Origin: Guptibacillus hwajinpoensis
GTDB lineage: Bacteria > Bacillota > Bacilli > Bacillales > Guptibacillaceae
DNA length: 64,000 nt
Reading direction: 5' to 3'
Assembly (NCBI RefSeq): GCF_001039475.1
Contig: NZ_LELK01000004.1
Coordinates: forward strand, 1,443,097 to 1,507,096
Every line of letters starts with the position of its first letter. Position 1 is the stretch's first letter. Made by a program: the position numbers and the translations under genes. The notes under the pieces were generated by a model, which made no database searches, was not told the DNA's origin, and saw nothing but the letters and a program-made list of their open reading frames with translations. Shown piece after piece: positions 7,968-14,874 of this stretch.

Positions 7968-9493
7968 CGGTTATCACTGATTATTCGAGATGGCATAGGC
8001 TGAGTTGGTGATTGTCTTCTTACTTGTTCCTCATACAGCCGAAGTTGAAGCTGATAGGATTCAGAGAGTTGATGTTGAATATCTTTTAGTTCGCGAGCAA
8101 GGCCCTGATACAGGGAGTCTAGACTGTTCGATAGCGACCTCATCTCGTGCTGAAGAGGCTGATCACGTTCCATTTTATGAATAATAGGTTCAAGAGCTTC
8201 ACGTTTGATCTTATCAAGCGATGTATACCATGCTTTCTCTAGTTGGGAAACGGACTCTGCAAAATCCTGCGACGCTCTTCCATATTGATTCTGTTTATCT
8301 TGATAACGATAATACCATTCATCCTGCATTTGGTGAACGCGACGTTCAAGTTCTTCTTGTGAACCCTGATACCGCTGCATTTGTTCATCAAGTCCTCTTA
8401 AATAATTCTGACCTGTTTCCTCCGCCTTTTTCTGCGTTTCTTTTATTAGCTGATCAGAACGTTGCACAAGCTGTTCGAACTTGCGTTGTCCAGTCTCATG
8501 ATGCCTTGATAGCGCTTGAAGCTGATTCTCTAGCGTTTTCAGTTTGTTTCCTAGCTCAAGAATACCATTAGTAGCTTTTTCTTGTACGCCGTCTAATTGG
8601 GTAAAAGATTCTTGAAGCTTGATACTAAAAGTTTCGAGTGTAGAAGTGCTATTCGAAAATTGTTCTGTATAGGTTCGTTGAGAAGTTAAAATCGCTTGAA
8701 CTTCCTTCATAGCTTGATCCAACCCAGAAGTGAAGTGAACCATACTAGAGGAGAAATCACCAAGTGTTTCTTGAAAACTATCTTGAATTCGCCCTGCTAA
8801 ACGGTCTAAGATACGCTCCATTTCGTCATGAGGCTTTTCTTGAGATAGACTTGCATTCAGGTTGTGATCAAGAAGAGATTCACAGTCTGATATAATTTTT
8901 TCTAAATAATAAGCAGTTGTTCGCCCTCCAGTTAAGACACCATTCTGGATCAGTGTTAGAAAGAGTGCATTCCCAATTCCTGCGATACTTGTAATGAACG
9001 CTACACTCATTCCTTGAAACGGACTAGAGATAGCTTCTATCACAGAAGCGAGGTTCAAATTCGCATCATCAGGTCTTTGGGACAAAAACATGAGCGTCTC
9101 TTGCATAGAGGAAATCGCCATCGTTAACCCAATGAACGTACCAAGTATTCCGATAATGATGGAGGTAGGTGGAAGTTGTTGCATAAATCTCATGACACCA
9201 CCAGCTGGTACACGAACAAAGCCAAAGAGTGGAACGGATTCTTTGAAGAAATGTTTTTCAATAAGTGCCTGCGTGTTTACTTGAGAAACGCCAGCAAGGT
9301 GATAAGTTTTGTATTCTTTCATGACATTCTGAATCCAAGGAGCAGTATAAGAATTTGATTCACTTTGTTGTTCGGCATTTTCAATATCTCTTAGCCATTG
9401 TTTCATTTGCAAGCTAATCTGAATGGTAGCTGTAACACCCAAAATAGCAAGAAAACCAATGATAAAAAGCACGATTGTCGTAACATTGAGCAT
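7964..9493 (-). CDS. MotA/TolQ/ExbB-family channel protein with long coiled-coil tail (ZorA-like)
   Basis: Channel half of the same motor. It has an N-terminal transmembrane helix (about 5-26), then the MotA/ExbB core with PTSIIIGILGTFIGLTMAI (about 109-127) and SVAFITSIAGIGNALFLTLI (about 165-184). Some 280 residues of largely alpha-helical, Gln/Glu/Arg-rich sequence follow, predicted to form a coiled coil in the cytoplasm. A 509-residue MotA homologue with such a tail is the architecture of ZorA rather than of flagellar MotA (about 270 residues). RBS GGAGGTGAG precedes ATG 9493. The zorA/zorB likeness is inferred from architecture; zorC, zorD and zorE are absent nearby. Confidence 0.8.
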   Translation of the reverse strand: MLNVTTIVLFIIGFLAILGVTATIQISLQMKQWLRDIENAEQQSESNSYTAPWIQNVMKEYKTYHLAGVSQVNTQALIEKHFFKESVPLFGFVRVPAGGVMRFMQQLPPTSIIIGILGTFIGLTMAISSMQETLMFLSQRPDDANLNLASVIEAISSPFQGMSVAFITSIAGIGNALFLTLIQNGVLTGGRTTAYYLEKIISDCESLLDHNLNASLSQEKPHDEMERILDRLAGRIQDSFQETLGDFSSSMVHFTSGLDQAMKEVQAILTSQRTYTEQFSNSTSTLETFSIKLQESFTQLDGVQEKATNGILELGNKLKTLENQLQALSRHHETGQRKFEQLVQRSDQLIKETQKKAEETGQNYLRGLDEQMQRYQGSQEELERRVHQMQDEWYYRYQDKQNQYGRASQDFAESVSQLEKAWYTSLDKIKREALEPIIHKMERDQPLQHEMRSLSNSLDSLYQGLARELKDIQHQLSESYQLQLRLYEEQVRRQSPTQPMPSRIISDNR

Positions 9494-9639
9494 GTTCTCA
9501 CCTCCGCTTTGTATATATGTATGTCCTACATGACAGAACTTTCTTCCTTTCTTGTGAAGTGCTGATAGAAGGTGAGGGTGTAAATAATTGTCGAAAAAGA
9601 TAGTATTAATAAAATATTTGATTAATTTAGTAAAAAAGG

Positions 9640-9668
9640 TTTACAAAGGAAATGGAGATGGATATACT
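9640..9668 (+). promoter_or_regulatory. Sigma-A type promoter of the micro-ORF/yrzI unit
   Basis: TTTACA (9640-9645), a 17-base spacer and TATACT (9663-9668). This is the best promoter match in the region and would start RNA about 30 bases before the leader ORF. Confidence 0.7.
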
Positions 9669-9697
9669 TACCTATGAAAACAATATGAAAAAAGGAG

Positions 9698-9771
9698 GTC
9701 GAACAGAATGGTGAACATTTCAATGGATTTAACTACTGTTGCTACAACTAAATATGTCTACTCTGTTCGAC
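9698..9771 (+). promoter_or_regulatory. Inverted repeat that can sequester the leader ORF ribosome binding site
   Basis: GTCGAACAGA (9698-9707), directly after the AGGAG of the leader ORF and up to its ATG, is perfectly complementary to TCTGTTCGAC (9762-9771) inside the same ORF. Pairing would close the start region; a ribosome translating the ORF would break it. A regulatory role is inferred. Confidence 0.5.
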
Positions 9772-9785
9772 TCGGTCCTCTATAA
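9708..9785 (+). CDS. 25-codon leader-type ORF
   Basis: Short ORF with a near-ideal AAAGGAGG 9 bases before ATG; the product begins MVNISMDLTTVATT and ends KYVYSVRLGPL. Its last codons lie in the 5' arm of a small hairpin followed by TTTTTT (9777-9801), and two further GC-rich hairpins follow before the next ORF. That layout is typical of leader peptides that couple translation to attenuation. I do not recognise the peptide. A real translated ORF is supported by the RBS and promoter; a regulatory function is inferred. Confidence 0.6.
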   Translation: MVNISMDLTTVATTKYVYSVRLGPL

Positions 9786-9801
9786 GAGGGTATCCTTTTT
9801 T
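9777..9801 (+). terminator. Hairpin overlapping the leader ORF stop codon
   Basis: CCTCT-ATA-AGAGG (9777-9789), extendable by G.U pairs, then TTTTTT at 9796-9801. It is a weak terminator-like structure whose stem contains the leader ORF stop codon, so a terminating ribosome would prevent it forming. Confidence 0.45.
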
Positions 9802-9818
9802 ACTAACGGATTGAAAAG

Positions 9819-9884
9819 CCGCAGGTCGACGCCTGCGGTATTTCTATGCTTTTTTTGCCGCAGGAACATGTCCTGTGGCTTTTT
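9819..9884 (+). terminator. Twin GC-rich hairpins with a mutually exclusive alternative fold
   Basis: Hairpin 1 is CCGCAGG (9819-9825) / CCTGCGG (9832-9838). Hairpin 2 is GCCGCAGGA (9857-9865) / TCCTGTGGC (9871-9879), followed directly by TTTTT, a good intrinsic terminator. The 3' arm of hairpin 1 is also perfectly complementary to CCGCAGG (9858-9864) of hairpin 2, so the two hairpins can be replaced by one alternative stem. This is a terminator/antiterminator layout. Confidence 0.65.
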
Positions 9885-9913
9885 GTATCCAAATTTTGAG
9901 AGGAGGAAAAGAA

Positions 9914-9973
9914 ATGAGCATTGGAAAAACAAGTGTTGGAAAGCAATATCAGAGGAGAAAATGGGTCCCCTGA
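9914..9973 (+). CDS. 19-codon micro-ORF
   Basis: ATG with AGAGGAGG upstream encodes a 19-residue basic peptide starting MSIGKTSVGKQYQRRKW. It lies directly before the first YrzI-like gene. From memory, the B. subtilis yrzI operon also carries a 17-codon ORF (S1025), the translation-dependent cleavage site of the ribosome-associated nuclease Rae1. This ORF could be its counterpart, but no sequence identity is claimed. Support is the RBS and the repeated ORF layout. Confidence 0.5.
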   Translation: MSIGKTSVGKQYQRRKWVP

Positions 9974-10002
9974 AATAATAGAAAAGAAGGGAGGTCGTTA
10001 AC

Positions 10003-10149
10003 ATGCTACCATTCCATTTACTGATCATAACAAGAGTGAAGAGCGTCTTCAGAAGAAGCTTATCTTCAGAACTGCATCAGCACTCAATTCATAATCGTTT
10101 GGCTGAAGATGAAAGCAAACGATACCGTGCTTCGATGTGGCTATCCTAA
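10003..10149 (+). CDS. yrzI: YrzI-like small protein, copy 1
   Basis: 48 residues: a hydrophobic start MLPFHLLIIT followed by a basic, then mixed-charge helix (RRSLSSELHQ, DESKRYR). This resembles the YrzI family (small tandem Bacillus proteins of about 45-50 residues). RBS AAGGGAGG stands upstream of ATG 10003. In B. subtilis yrzI lies by yrhC, the same neighbourhood as here. Function unknown. The start is less canonical than in copies 2 and 3, so family membership is a little less sure. Confidence 0.6.
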   Translation: MLPFHLLIITRVKSVFRRSLSSELHQHSIHNRLAEDESKRYRASMWLS

Positions 10150-10174
10150 TTTAAACTAAAAAGGAGAAATGATC

Positions 10175-10321
10175 ATGTTAACGATAAACTTAATATTTGT
10201 AACGATTGGCATCCGTGTTCACGAGAGAACAATGAGAGAAGAAAAGCATTATGTACGAGTGAAGGGGCAAATGGAACGCAAAACAGAGCGAATCACCGAA
10301 AATCAGCCCTGGTTATTCTAA
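10175..10321 (+). CDS. yrzI: YrzI-like small protein, copy 2
   Basis: 48 residues, the same length as copy 1, starting MLTINLIFVTIGIRVHERTM and ending in a charged helix and NQPWLF. The opening hydrophobic stretch after ML/MTLN is what defines the YrzI group. RBS AAAAGGAG precedes ATG 10175, and it is 25 bases after copy 1. Too short for most gene finders. Function unknown; a membrane-associated amphipathic helix is possible but inferred only from composition. Confidence 0.65.
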   Translation: MLTINLIFVTIGIRVHERTMREEKHYVRVKGQMERKTERITENQPWLF

Positions 10322-10342
10322 AATTATAAATTAGAAAGGAAG

Positions 10343-10411
10343 ATGAAAATGAAAGCACCGAATCAATTAGCGATACAAGAATGGATGACCGTAGAGAAAG
10401 GGTTGACCTGA
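10343..10411 (+). CDS. 22-codon micro-ORF
   Basis: ATG preceded by AGAAAGGAAG encodes 22 residues beginning MKMKAPNQLAIQEW. It sits between YrzI-like copies 2 and 3, mirroring the 19-codon ORF before copy 1. No family recognised. Translation is plausible from the RBS and the alternating layout, but there is no sequence conservation to rely on. Confidence 0.45.
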   Translation: MKMKAPNQLAIQEWMTVEKGLT

Positions 10412-10441
10412 AAGGAATTAACAAGAAAGGAGTGGAGTGGA

Positions 10442-10585
10442 GTGACTTTAAATCTATTGTTTGCTACAATCACAGTCTCAATTAAGCGTAGTCGGAAATC
10501 GCTTGATCAGGAGTTAGACGTTGTTCGAAAAAAAGGCTTGATTGAATCAAACCAATATAAACAAAGTTTCTATATCCATCATTAA
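10442..10585 (+). CDS. yrzI: YrzI-like small protein, copy 3
   Basis: 47 residues from a GTG start, opening (M)TLNLLFATITVSIKRSRKS, the most canonical YrzI-type sequence of the three copies, with a charged C-terminal half (DQELDVVRKKG). A purine-rich RBS (AAAGGAG and two GGAG repeats) precedes GTG 10442; the other nearby GTGs run into stops or another frame. A clear terminator follows 8 bases after the stop, so this is the last gene of the micro-ORF unit. Confidence 0.7.
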   Translation: MTLNLLFATITVSIKRSRKSLDQELDVVRKKGLIESNQYKQSFYIHH

Positions 10586-10592
10586 TCCGATA

Positions 10593-10615
10593 AGACAGGG
10601 TTCTCCCTGTCTTTC
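10593..10615 (+). terminator. Terminator of the micro-ORF/yrzI unit
   Basis: Stem AGACAGGG / CCCTGTCT with a TTCT loop (10593-10612), followed by TT and C/T-rich sequence. It separates the small-ORF unit from nadE. Confidence 0.8.
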
Positions 10616-10728
10616 TACATAATCGTTAGATGCGCCAACCTGTTTTTTGAAATGAGTGAATGGGTATTGATAAGTAGAGCAGAATGTATAAAAATAAGAA
10701 GTGCGTTAGAGAAAAGGAGTGACTAGAA

Positions 10729-11550
10729 ATGAGAGAAATACAAAAAGAAATTGTACAAGAGCTTGGTGTAAAACCTTCAATTGATGTGAAAGAAGAGGTT
10801 GATAAGAGGATTGATTTTCTAAAAGCTTATCTCAAAAAAAGTGGAACAACTGGGTTTGTTCTCGGGATTTCTGGGGGACAGGATTCTTCTCTCTCTGGTC
10901 GATTAGCACAGCTTGCTGTTGAGCAACTTCGTGAAGAAGGAACGGAAGCCTCGTTTATTGCAGTACGACTTCCTTACGGAGAACAAAAAGATGAAGACGA
11001 TGCACAGGCAGCGTTAAAGTTTATTAAACCAGATCAAACGGTTACGATTAATATTAAACCAGCTGTAGATGCTTCGGTATCTACCTATTTAGAAGCAACA
11101 GGAAATGAACTTACTGACTTTACGAAAGGTAACAACAAAGCTAGAGAGCGTATGGTCGCACAATACAACATTGCAGGCGATGAAAAGAAGCTTGTCATAG
11201 GAACGGATCATGCAGCAGAAGCTGTAACGGGATTCTATACGAAGCATGGAGATGGAGCTTGCGATATTACACCTTTATTTGGACTAAATAAACGGCAGGG
11301 TAGAGCCATTCTTGAACATTTTGGCATGCCTGAGCATCTAGTTGATAAGGTGCCTACCGCAGACCTCGAAGATGATCATCCTGCTCTTCCAGACGAAGAA
11401 GCGCTTGGAGTAAGCTATGATCAAATAGACGATTACCTTGAAGGAAGAGAAGTCGATGAGAAAGCTGCAAGGACAATTGAAGGCCACTTTGTGAAAACAA
11501 GGCATAAGCGTAATATGGCTGCTACCATTTTTGATAACTGGTGGAAATAA
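10729..11550 (+). CDS. nadE: Ammonia-dependent NAD+ synthetase
   Basis: Last step of NAD synthesis: amidates deamido-NAD with ammonia and ATP. 273 residues, typical of the ammonia-dependent form without a glutaminase domain. The PP-loop ATP site is [16 protein letters not shown] (about 47-62). Also visible are [21 protein letters not shown], the [11 protein letters not shown] helix and the C-terminal [25 protein letters not shown] precedes ATG 10729. It is flanked by terminators on both sides, so a single-gene unit is likely. Confidence 0.98.
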   Translation: MREIQKEIVQELGVKPSIDVKEEVDKRIDFLKAYLKKSGTTGFVLGISGGQDSSLSGRLAQLAVEQLREEGTEASFIAVRLPYGEQKDEDDAQAALKFIKPDQTVTINIKPAVDASVSTYLEATGNELTDFTKGNNKARERMVAQYNIAGDEKKLVIGTDHAAEAVTGFYTKHGDGACDITPLFGLNKRQGRAILEHFGMPEHLVDKVPTADLEDDHPALPDEEALGVSYDQIDDYLEGREVDEKAARTIEGHFVKTRHKRNMAATIFDNWWK

Positions 11551-11557
11551 GGATGAT

Positions 11558-11586
11558 AAGAGACCTGAATAAGGTCTCTTCTTTTT
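11558..11586 (+). terminator. Terminator after nadE
   Basis: AAGAGACCT / AGGTCTCTT stem (11558-11566, 11572-11580) followed by CTTTTT. Confidence 0.9.
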
Positions 11587-11643
11587 GAATATAACTAGTT
11601 GTAGAGTTTCGCTATTTTAACGGCAATGAAGGGGAAATCGAAT

Positions 11644-12084
11644 GTGAAAAAGAAAGAACATCACTTTCAACAAATCATTCGTAAATTACAAGAAGTTTCG
11701 GGATTAGATGTGGACATTTTAGTAGAAGATCATTTTCCTGGAAGGCGTATGATTGGAGGAAAGTATTCGTTAGAAACGAATAGGGTTACAATTTATCTTG
11801 AGGAAATAAGAAAACAGTGCTTTCGTCTTTTCGGATCTGAAGAGAAATTGATGGATTACTTTGCGGTTATTCTTGCACACGAACTTGGTCACGCAGCCGA
11901 TCAGAGTTTGCTTGAGTTATCAATGGTACGAGCAGGTAAGATGGAGAAGCAAAAGAGAAATCAACTTTCCATTAAAATTGAAGAGAACGCATGGATGTAT
12001 GCGAAAAAGCTTGTTCCTGATCTCCAACCTATCCTAACCGTTGTGATGGAGCAATCGTTAGCTATATATAAAATAGAGGAATAA
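11644..12084 (+). CDS. Unknown protein with HExxH metallopeptidase-like motif
   Basis: 146-residue soluble protein. The only recognisable signature is AVILAHELGHAADQ (about residues 79-92), an HExxH zinc-binding motif with a hydrophobic run before it, as in small gluzincin-like or ImmA/IrrE-type peptidases. A third zinc ligand may be a Glu in the following helix (KIEENAWMYAKKL). No signal peptide, no transmembrane segment. GTG 11644 is preferred (AAGGGG 9 bases before); ATG 11626 is in frame without a good RBS. Not assigned to a named family; peptidase activity is inferred from the motif. Confidence 0.6.
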   Translation: MKKKEHHFQQIIRKLQEVSGLDVDILVEDHFPGRRMIGGKYSLETNRVTIYLEEIRKQCFRLFGSEEKLMDYFAVILAHELGHAADQSLLELSMVRAGKMEKQKRNQLSIKIEENAWMYAKKLVPDLQPILTVVMEQSLAIYKIEE

Positions 12085-12184
12085 AATAAAAAGAATTTTC
12101 AAACAATGTATACAAAATTTGATTACCTTGTTAAGATAAATAAAAATCTGATTCACAGCCATTCTATGTAAAGGTGTGAATGTA

Positions 12185-12631
12185 ATGAAGGTAATCAAAA
12201 CGTATTACCCGAAAGTAAAGGCAATCGAACTGTTCATGTCTATCGTGTATGGTATTGTTGTTTGCTTTGGCACCCTATTACTATGGTTTAAAGGTGATTT
12301 AACAATTGAACGATGGCAAACCTTCATGCTGATTGGGCTCATTTATGTTTCGTATTGTGCGTTATTAAGCTTTTGTATTAGAACTCAGCGAATTGAGCTG
12401 ACAGAGTATGGGATTGAACATAGGTTATTGGGGTTAAGTCGGAGAAGCGTGGCTTTCACCTCTGTGAAGACTGTGAATTTCGGAAAAGTAAACGGATCAC
12501 CTGTTGTAGCAATCGAAAATAACTATAACCATAAATCAATTTTCGTACCGTATATACCTTTTGAGCAAGACTGGGATGAAATTAGTACTTATATTAAGGA
12601 GCGAAATGGAAAAGTTATTATTAGCATGTAA
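12185..12631 (+). CDS. Putative membrane protein with PH-like C-terminal domain
   Basis: 148 residues. Two N-terminal transmembrane segments (about 12-34 and 45-65) are followed by a cytoplasmic beta-rich part: RIELTEYGIEHRLLGLSRRSV, VKTVNFGKVNGSPVVAIEN. This layout resembles bacterial PH-domain membrane proteins, an inference from topology and the ELTEYGIEHR-type strand pattern. ATG 12185 has AAAGGTG at good distance; GTG 12176 is an alternative. It stands alone, with a terminator overlapping its stop. Function unknown. Confidence 0.6.
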   Translation: MKVIKTYYPKVKAIELFMSIVYGIVVCFGTLLLWFKGDLTIERWQTFMLIGLIYVSYCALLSFCIRTQRIELTEYGIEHRLLGLSRRSVAFTSVKTVNFGKVNGSPVVAIENNYNHKSIFVPYIPFEQDWDEISTYIKERNGKVIISM

Positions 12632-12660
12632 AGAAGCGCCAATTAGGCGCTTCTTTTTTT
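12631..12660 (+). terminator. Terminator overlapping the stop of the PH-like gene
   Basis: AAGAAGCGCC-AATTA-GGCGCTTCTT followed by TTTTT, starting in the last base of the stop codon. It could also serve hmp arriving from the other strand. Confidence 0.9.
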
Positions 12661-12683
12661 AATTGATAAGTAGGTTTACCTTA

Positions 12684-13898
12684 TTATTCCATTGACTGTT
12701 GAAGTGCTACCGCTGGACCAAAGAATTCATAGTGCATCTGATTTTCTTCAACACCAAGTTTGATTAATGCTTCCTTCACTGCTTTCATAAATTGGAGCGG
12801 CCCACAGAAATAGTAGTGTGTATTTGGCTCTAGTGACAGGGTCTCACTCAGCCACTCGCGATCAACAAATCCCTCTTTGTGAAAAATTCGATTGTTGTGA
12901 TCTTCCTGCGTAGGAGATTCGTAACACACAAAATATTCGAGAGAAGGGTGATTGAGGCTCGACACTTCCTCTTGAAACGCATGGACACTTCCATTTAGTG
13001 ATGCATGAATAAAGGTTGTTTTTCTATCTTGTAGGACACTACTTTTCAGCATGCTGAGCATTGGTGTAATTCCAACACCTCCGCTCAATAATACGATAGG
13101 GGTAGACTCGTCTTCCAAATAGAAATCCCCAGCAGGTGCTGTAATGCTTAATGTATCACCTATGTTTACATGGTCATGTAAGTAATTAGAAACAATTCCG
13201 TCTGGTTTAGAAGGGTTCTTCTCCTTTTTAACAGAGATTCGATAGTAAGATTTATCAGGCGCGTCAGAGAGGCTGTACTGACGAATATGTGTAAATTCAT
13301 CATCAGGAATTTCAAGCTTTACACTAATGTATTGCCCAGATTTGAATGAAGCGATAGGCTTACCATCAACAGGTTTTAAATAAAACGAGGTGATAACTTC
13401 ACTTTCCTGTTCTTTACGATCAACAACAAAGTTGCGTTCCTCATCCCACCCTCCAGGCTGTTTAGCAGCTTCTTCATACATCTCATTTTCAACTTCAATA
13501 AACACGTTCGCAATGACTCCATATGCCTCTTCCCAAGCTTGCAAGATTTCATCTGTAGCATCATCTTTAAGCACGTCTTTAATGGCTTTTAAGAGGTACT
13601 CACCAACAATAGGATAATGTTCTGGTTTAACACCAAGACTTCGGTGTTTATGAGCTACTTGTTTAACGACTGGCAGGATTGCTTCTAATTGATCAATGTG
13701 TTTAGCTGCGGCATAAACTGCGTTAGCAAGTGCTTCTTGCTGCCTTCCTTGTTTTTGATTCGCATGATTGAAGATATTTAGTAGTGCAGGATGGTTCTTA
13801 AAGAGCATGTTATAAAAGCGTTTTGTAATTTCAGTACCGTGAACTTCTAGAACAGGGACAGTGGACTTAATCGTTGTGATGGTATTGGTTGATAACAT
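12684..13898 (-). CDS. hmp: Flavohemoglobin, nitric oxide dioxygenase
   Basis: Converts nitric oxide to nitrate with oxygen and NAD(P)H. 404 residues in three parts: an N-terminal globin (to about 140) with the proximal-histidine region VAHKHRSLGVKPEHYP, an FAD-binding domain with IRQYSLSD, and an NAD-binding domain with SGGVGITPMLS and YYFCGPLQFM. ATG 13898 is used because GGAGGTTATTTTC precedes it; the in-frame ATG at 13913 contains that RBS. It is divergent from the NO-sensing repressor nsrR, with operator-like repeats between them. Confidence 0.98.
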   Translation of the reverse strand: MLSTNTITTIKSTVPVLEVHGTEITKRFYNMLFKNHPALLNIFNHANQKQGRQQEALANAVYAAAKHIDQLEAILPVVKQVAHKHRSLGVKPEHYPIVGEYLLKAIKDVLKDDATDEILQAWEEAYGVIANVFIEVENEMYEEAAKQPGGWDEERNFVVDRKEQESEVITSFYLKPVDGKPIASFKSGQYISVKLEIPDDEFTHIRQYSLSDAPDKSYYRISVKKEKNPSKPDGIVSNYLHDHVNIGDTLSITAPAGDFYLEDESTPIVLLSGGVGITPMLSMLKSSVLQDRKTTFIHASLNGSVHAFQEEVSSLNHPSLEYFVCYESPTQEDHNNRIFHKEGFVDREWLSETLSLEPNTHYYFCGPLQFMKAVKEALIKLGVEENQMHYEFFGPAVALQQSME

Positions 13899-13919
13899 GA
13901 AAATAACCTCCATTAAAAT

Positions 13920-13990
13920 AAGATGTATTTATAATATATCTTTATGATATCGGCTGTTAGGTTTATAAGCAATATATAAAATACATCTTT
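13920..13990. promoter_or_regulatory. Candidate NsrR operators in the hmp-nsrR intergenic region
   Basis: A near-perfect AT-rich inverted repeat AAGATGTATT...ATATATCTT (13920-13942) lies just before the hmp RBS. A second related sequence, AATATATAAAATACATCTT (13971-13989), lies about 50 bases further. Known NsrR sites in Bacillus are AT-rich palindromes of this kind. Location and likeness support the call; binding is inferred. Confidence 0.6.
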
Positions 13991-14093
13991 AACGAAATGG
14001 TCACAACTAAACGAAAGCAAGAGAAAAGCCATGGATTAGGAGATGTGATAAAATAGGCCTATGAACATTGGAGTGAAATGAGGCTGAATCATT

Positions 14094-14537
14094 ATGCGTT
14101 TAACAAATTATACAGACTATTCCCTAAGAATGCTGATTTATCTAGGAAGTATGAAGAATGGTAAGTTAGCCAGTATACAAGAAATCGCAAATGCTTATCA
14201 AATATCTAAAAATCATCTAATGAAAGTAGCACATGAGCTTGGGAAAAAGGGCTATATAGAAACAATTCGAGGTAGGAATGGTGGTTTGCGACTTGCACAC
14301 CTACCTGAGGAAATCAATATTGGAGAAGTTGTAAGAAGCACAGAAGAAGATTTTAATTTAGTTGAGTGTTTTGATAAGGAGAACAATACATGTGTGATAA
14401 GTCCTGCATGTCGCTTGAAACATGTCCTTCATAACGCTTTATCAGCTTATTTTGAAGTACTAGATGGCTATCAACTTTCTGACTTGATTGTAAATGATAC
14501 GACGCTAATGAAGTTGCTCACTACAAACAGAGAGTAG
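14094..14537 (+). CDS. nsrR: Rrf2-family NO-sensing repressor NsrR
   Basis: Iron-sulphur transcription factor that derepresses NO-response genes when its cluster is nitrosylated. 147 residues. The winged helix is near the start (MRLTNYTDYSLRMLIYLG, IANAYQISKNHLMKVAHELG, RGRNGGLRLA). The three cluster cysteines are in VECFDKENNTCVISPACRLK, with NsrR spacing. It is divergent from hmp, its classic target. The RBS is modest (GAGG, 12 bases before ATG). Confidence 0.93.
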   Translation: MRLTNYTDYSLRMLIYLGSMKNGKLASIQEIANAYQISKNHLMKVAHELGKKGYIETIRGRNGGLRLAHLPEEINIGEVVRSTEEDFNLVECFDKENNTCVISPACRLKHVLHNALSAYFEVLDGYQLSDLIVNDTTLMKLLTTNRE

Positions 14538-14585
14538 CAATAATATCCTAGATGAATACACTGCCATTAGAGGAGTGTGGCAGGT

Positions 14586-14741
14586 ATGGAATGGTTTGAA
14601 CTAATCGGTCTTGGTGGAATAATTACGACTTTTGCGATTATCCGATTAAAATATGGCCGTAATTCTGCTCATCATCGCTATTTAAGAGAAGAAGTTATGC
14701 TGGAGAAGTGGTCGAGAGAAAAGAAAATAAATCGTGAGTAA
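14586..14741 (+). CDS. Small single-pass membrane protein, unknown
   Basis: 51 residues: a transmembrane helix near the N-terminus (ELIGLGGIITTFAIIRL) followed by a strongly charged tail (HHRYLREEVMLEKWSREKK). RBS TTAGAGGAGTG stands upstream of ATG 14586. It sits between nsrR and sigK with no partner on its strand closer than 48 bases. No family recognised. It is supported by a good RBS and a coherent composition. Confidence 0.55.
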   Translation: MEWFELIGLGGIITTFAIIRLKYGRNSAHHRYLREEVMLEKWSREKKINRE

Positions 14742-14824
14742 TATCCTAGACGCAACGGGCTATCCGGAGCGTTTTTTCTTTTTTGGAATGGGAATTAATC
14801 GGGACAGACACAACCGAGTAGGTC

Positions 14825-14832
14825 CATACATA
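14825..14832 (+). promoter_or_regulatory. Possible mother-cell (sigma-E/K type) -10 element for sigK
   Basis: CATACATA about 45 bases before the sigK start resembles the CATACAnT/CATAnnnTA -10 elements of sigma-E and sigma-K. The -35 match is poor (GACACAAC is about 15 bases upstream), so this is tentative. Confidence 0.3.
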
Positions 14833-14874
14833 AACTTAAATTAAAGTAACAGCCCATAATTGGGAGGTGAGTAT

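Noticed and set aside
8221..8571. 116-codon + strand ORF inside the ZorA-like gene
   Set aside because: Antisense shadow of the coiled-coil region; no RBS or recognisable domain.
7278..9493. Flagellar motor stator (MotAB or MotPS)
   Set aside because: The MotA-like protein is nearly twice the usual length, with a long coiled-coil tail, and no flagellar or chemotaxis gene is near.
9739..9978. 79-codon + strand ORF over the hairpin region before the yrzI array
   Set aside because: It reads through the attenuator hairpins, has no RBS, and overlaps the better supported 25- and 19-codon ORFs in other frames.
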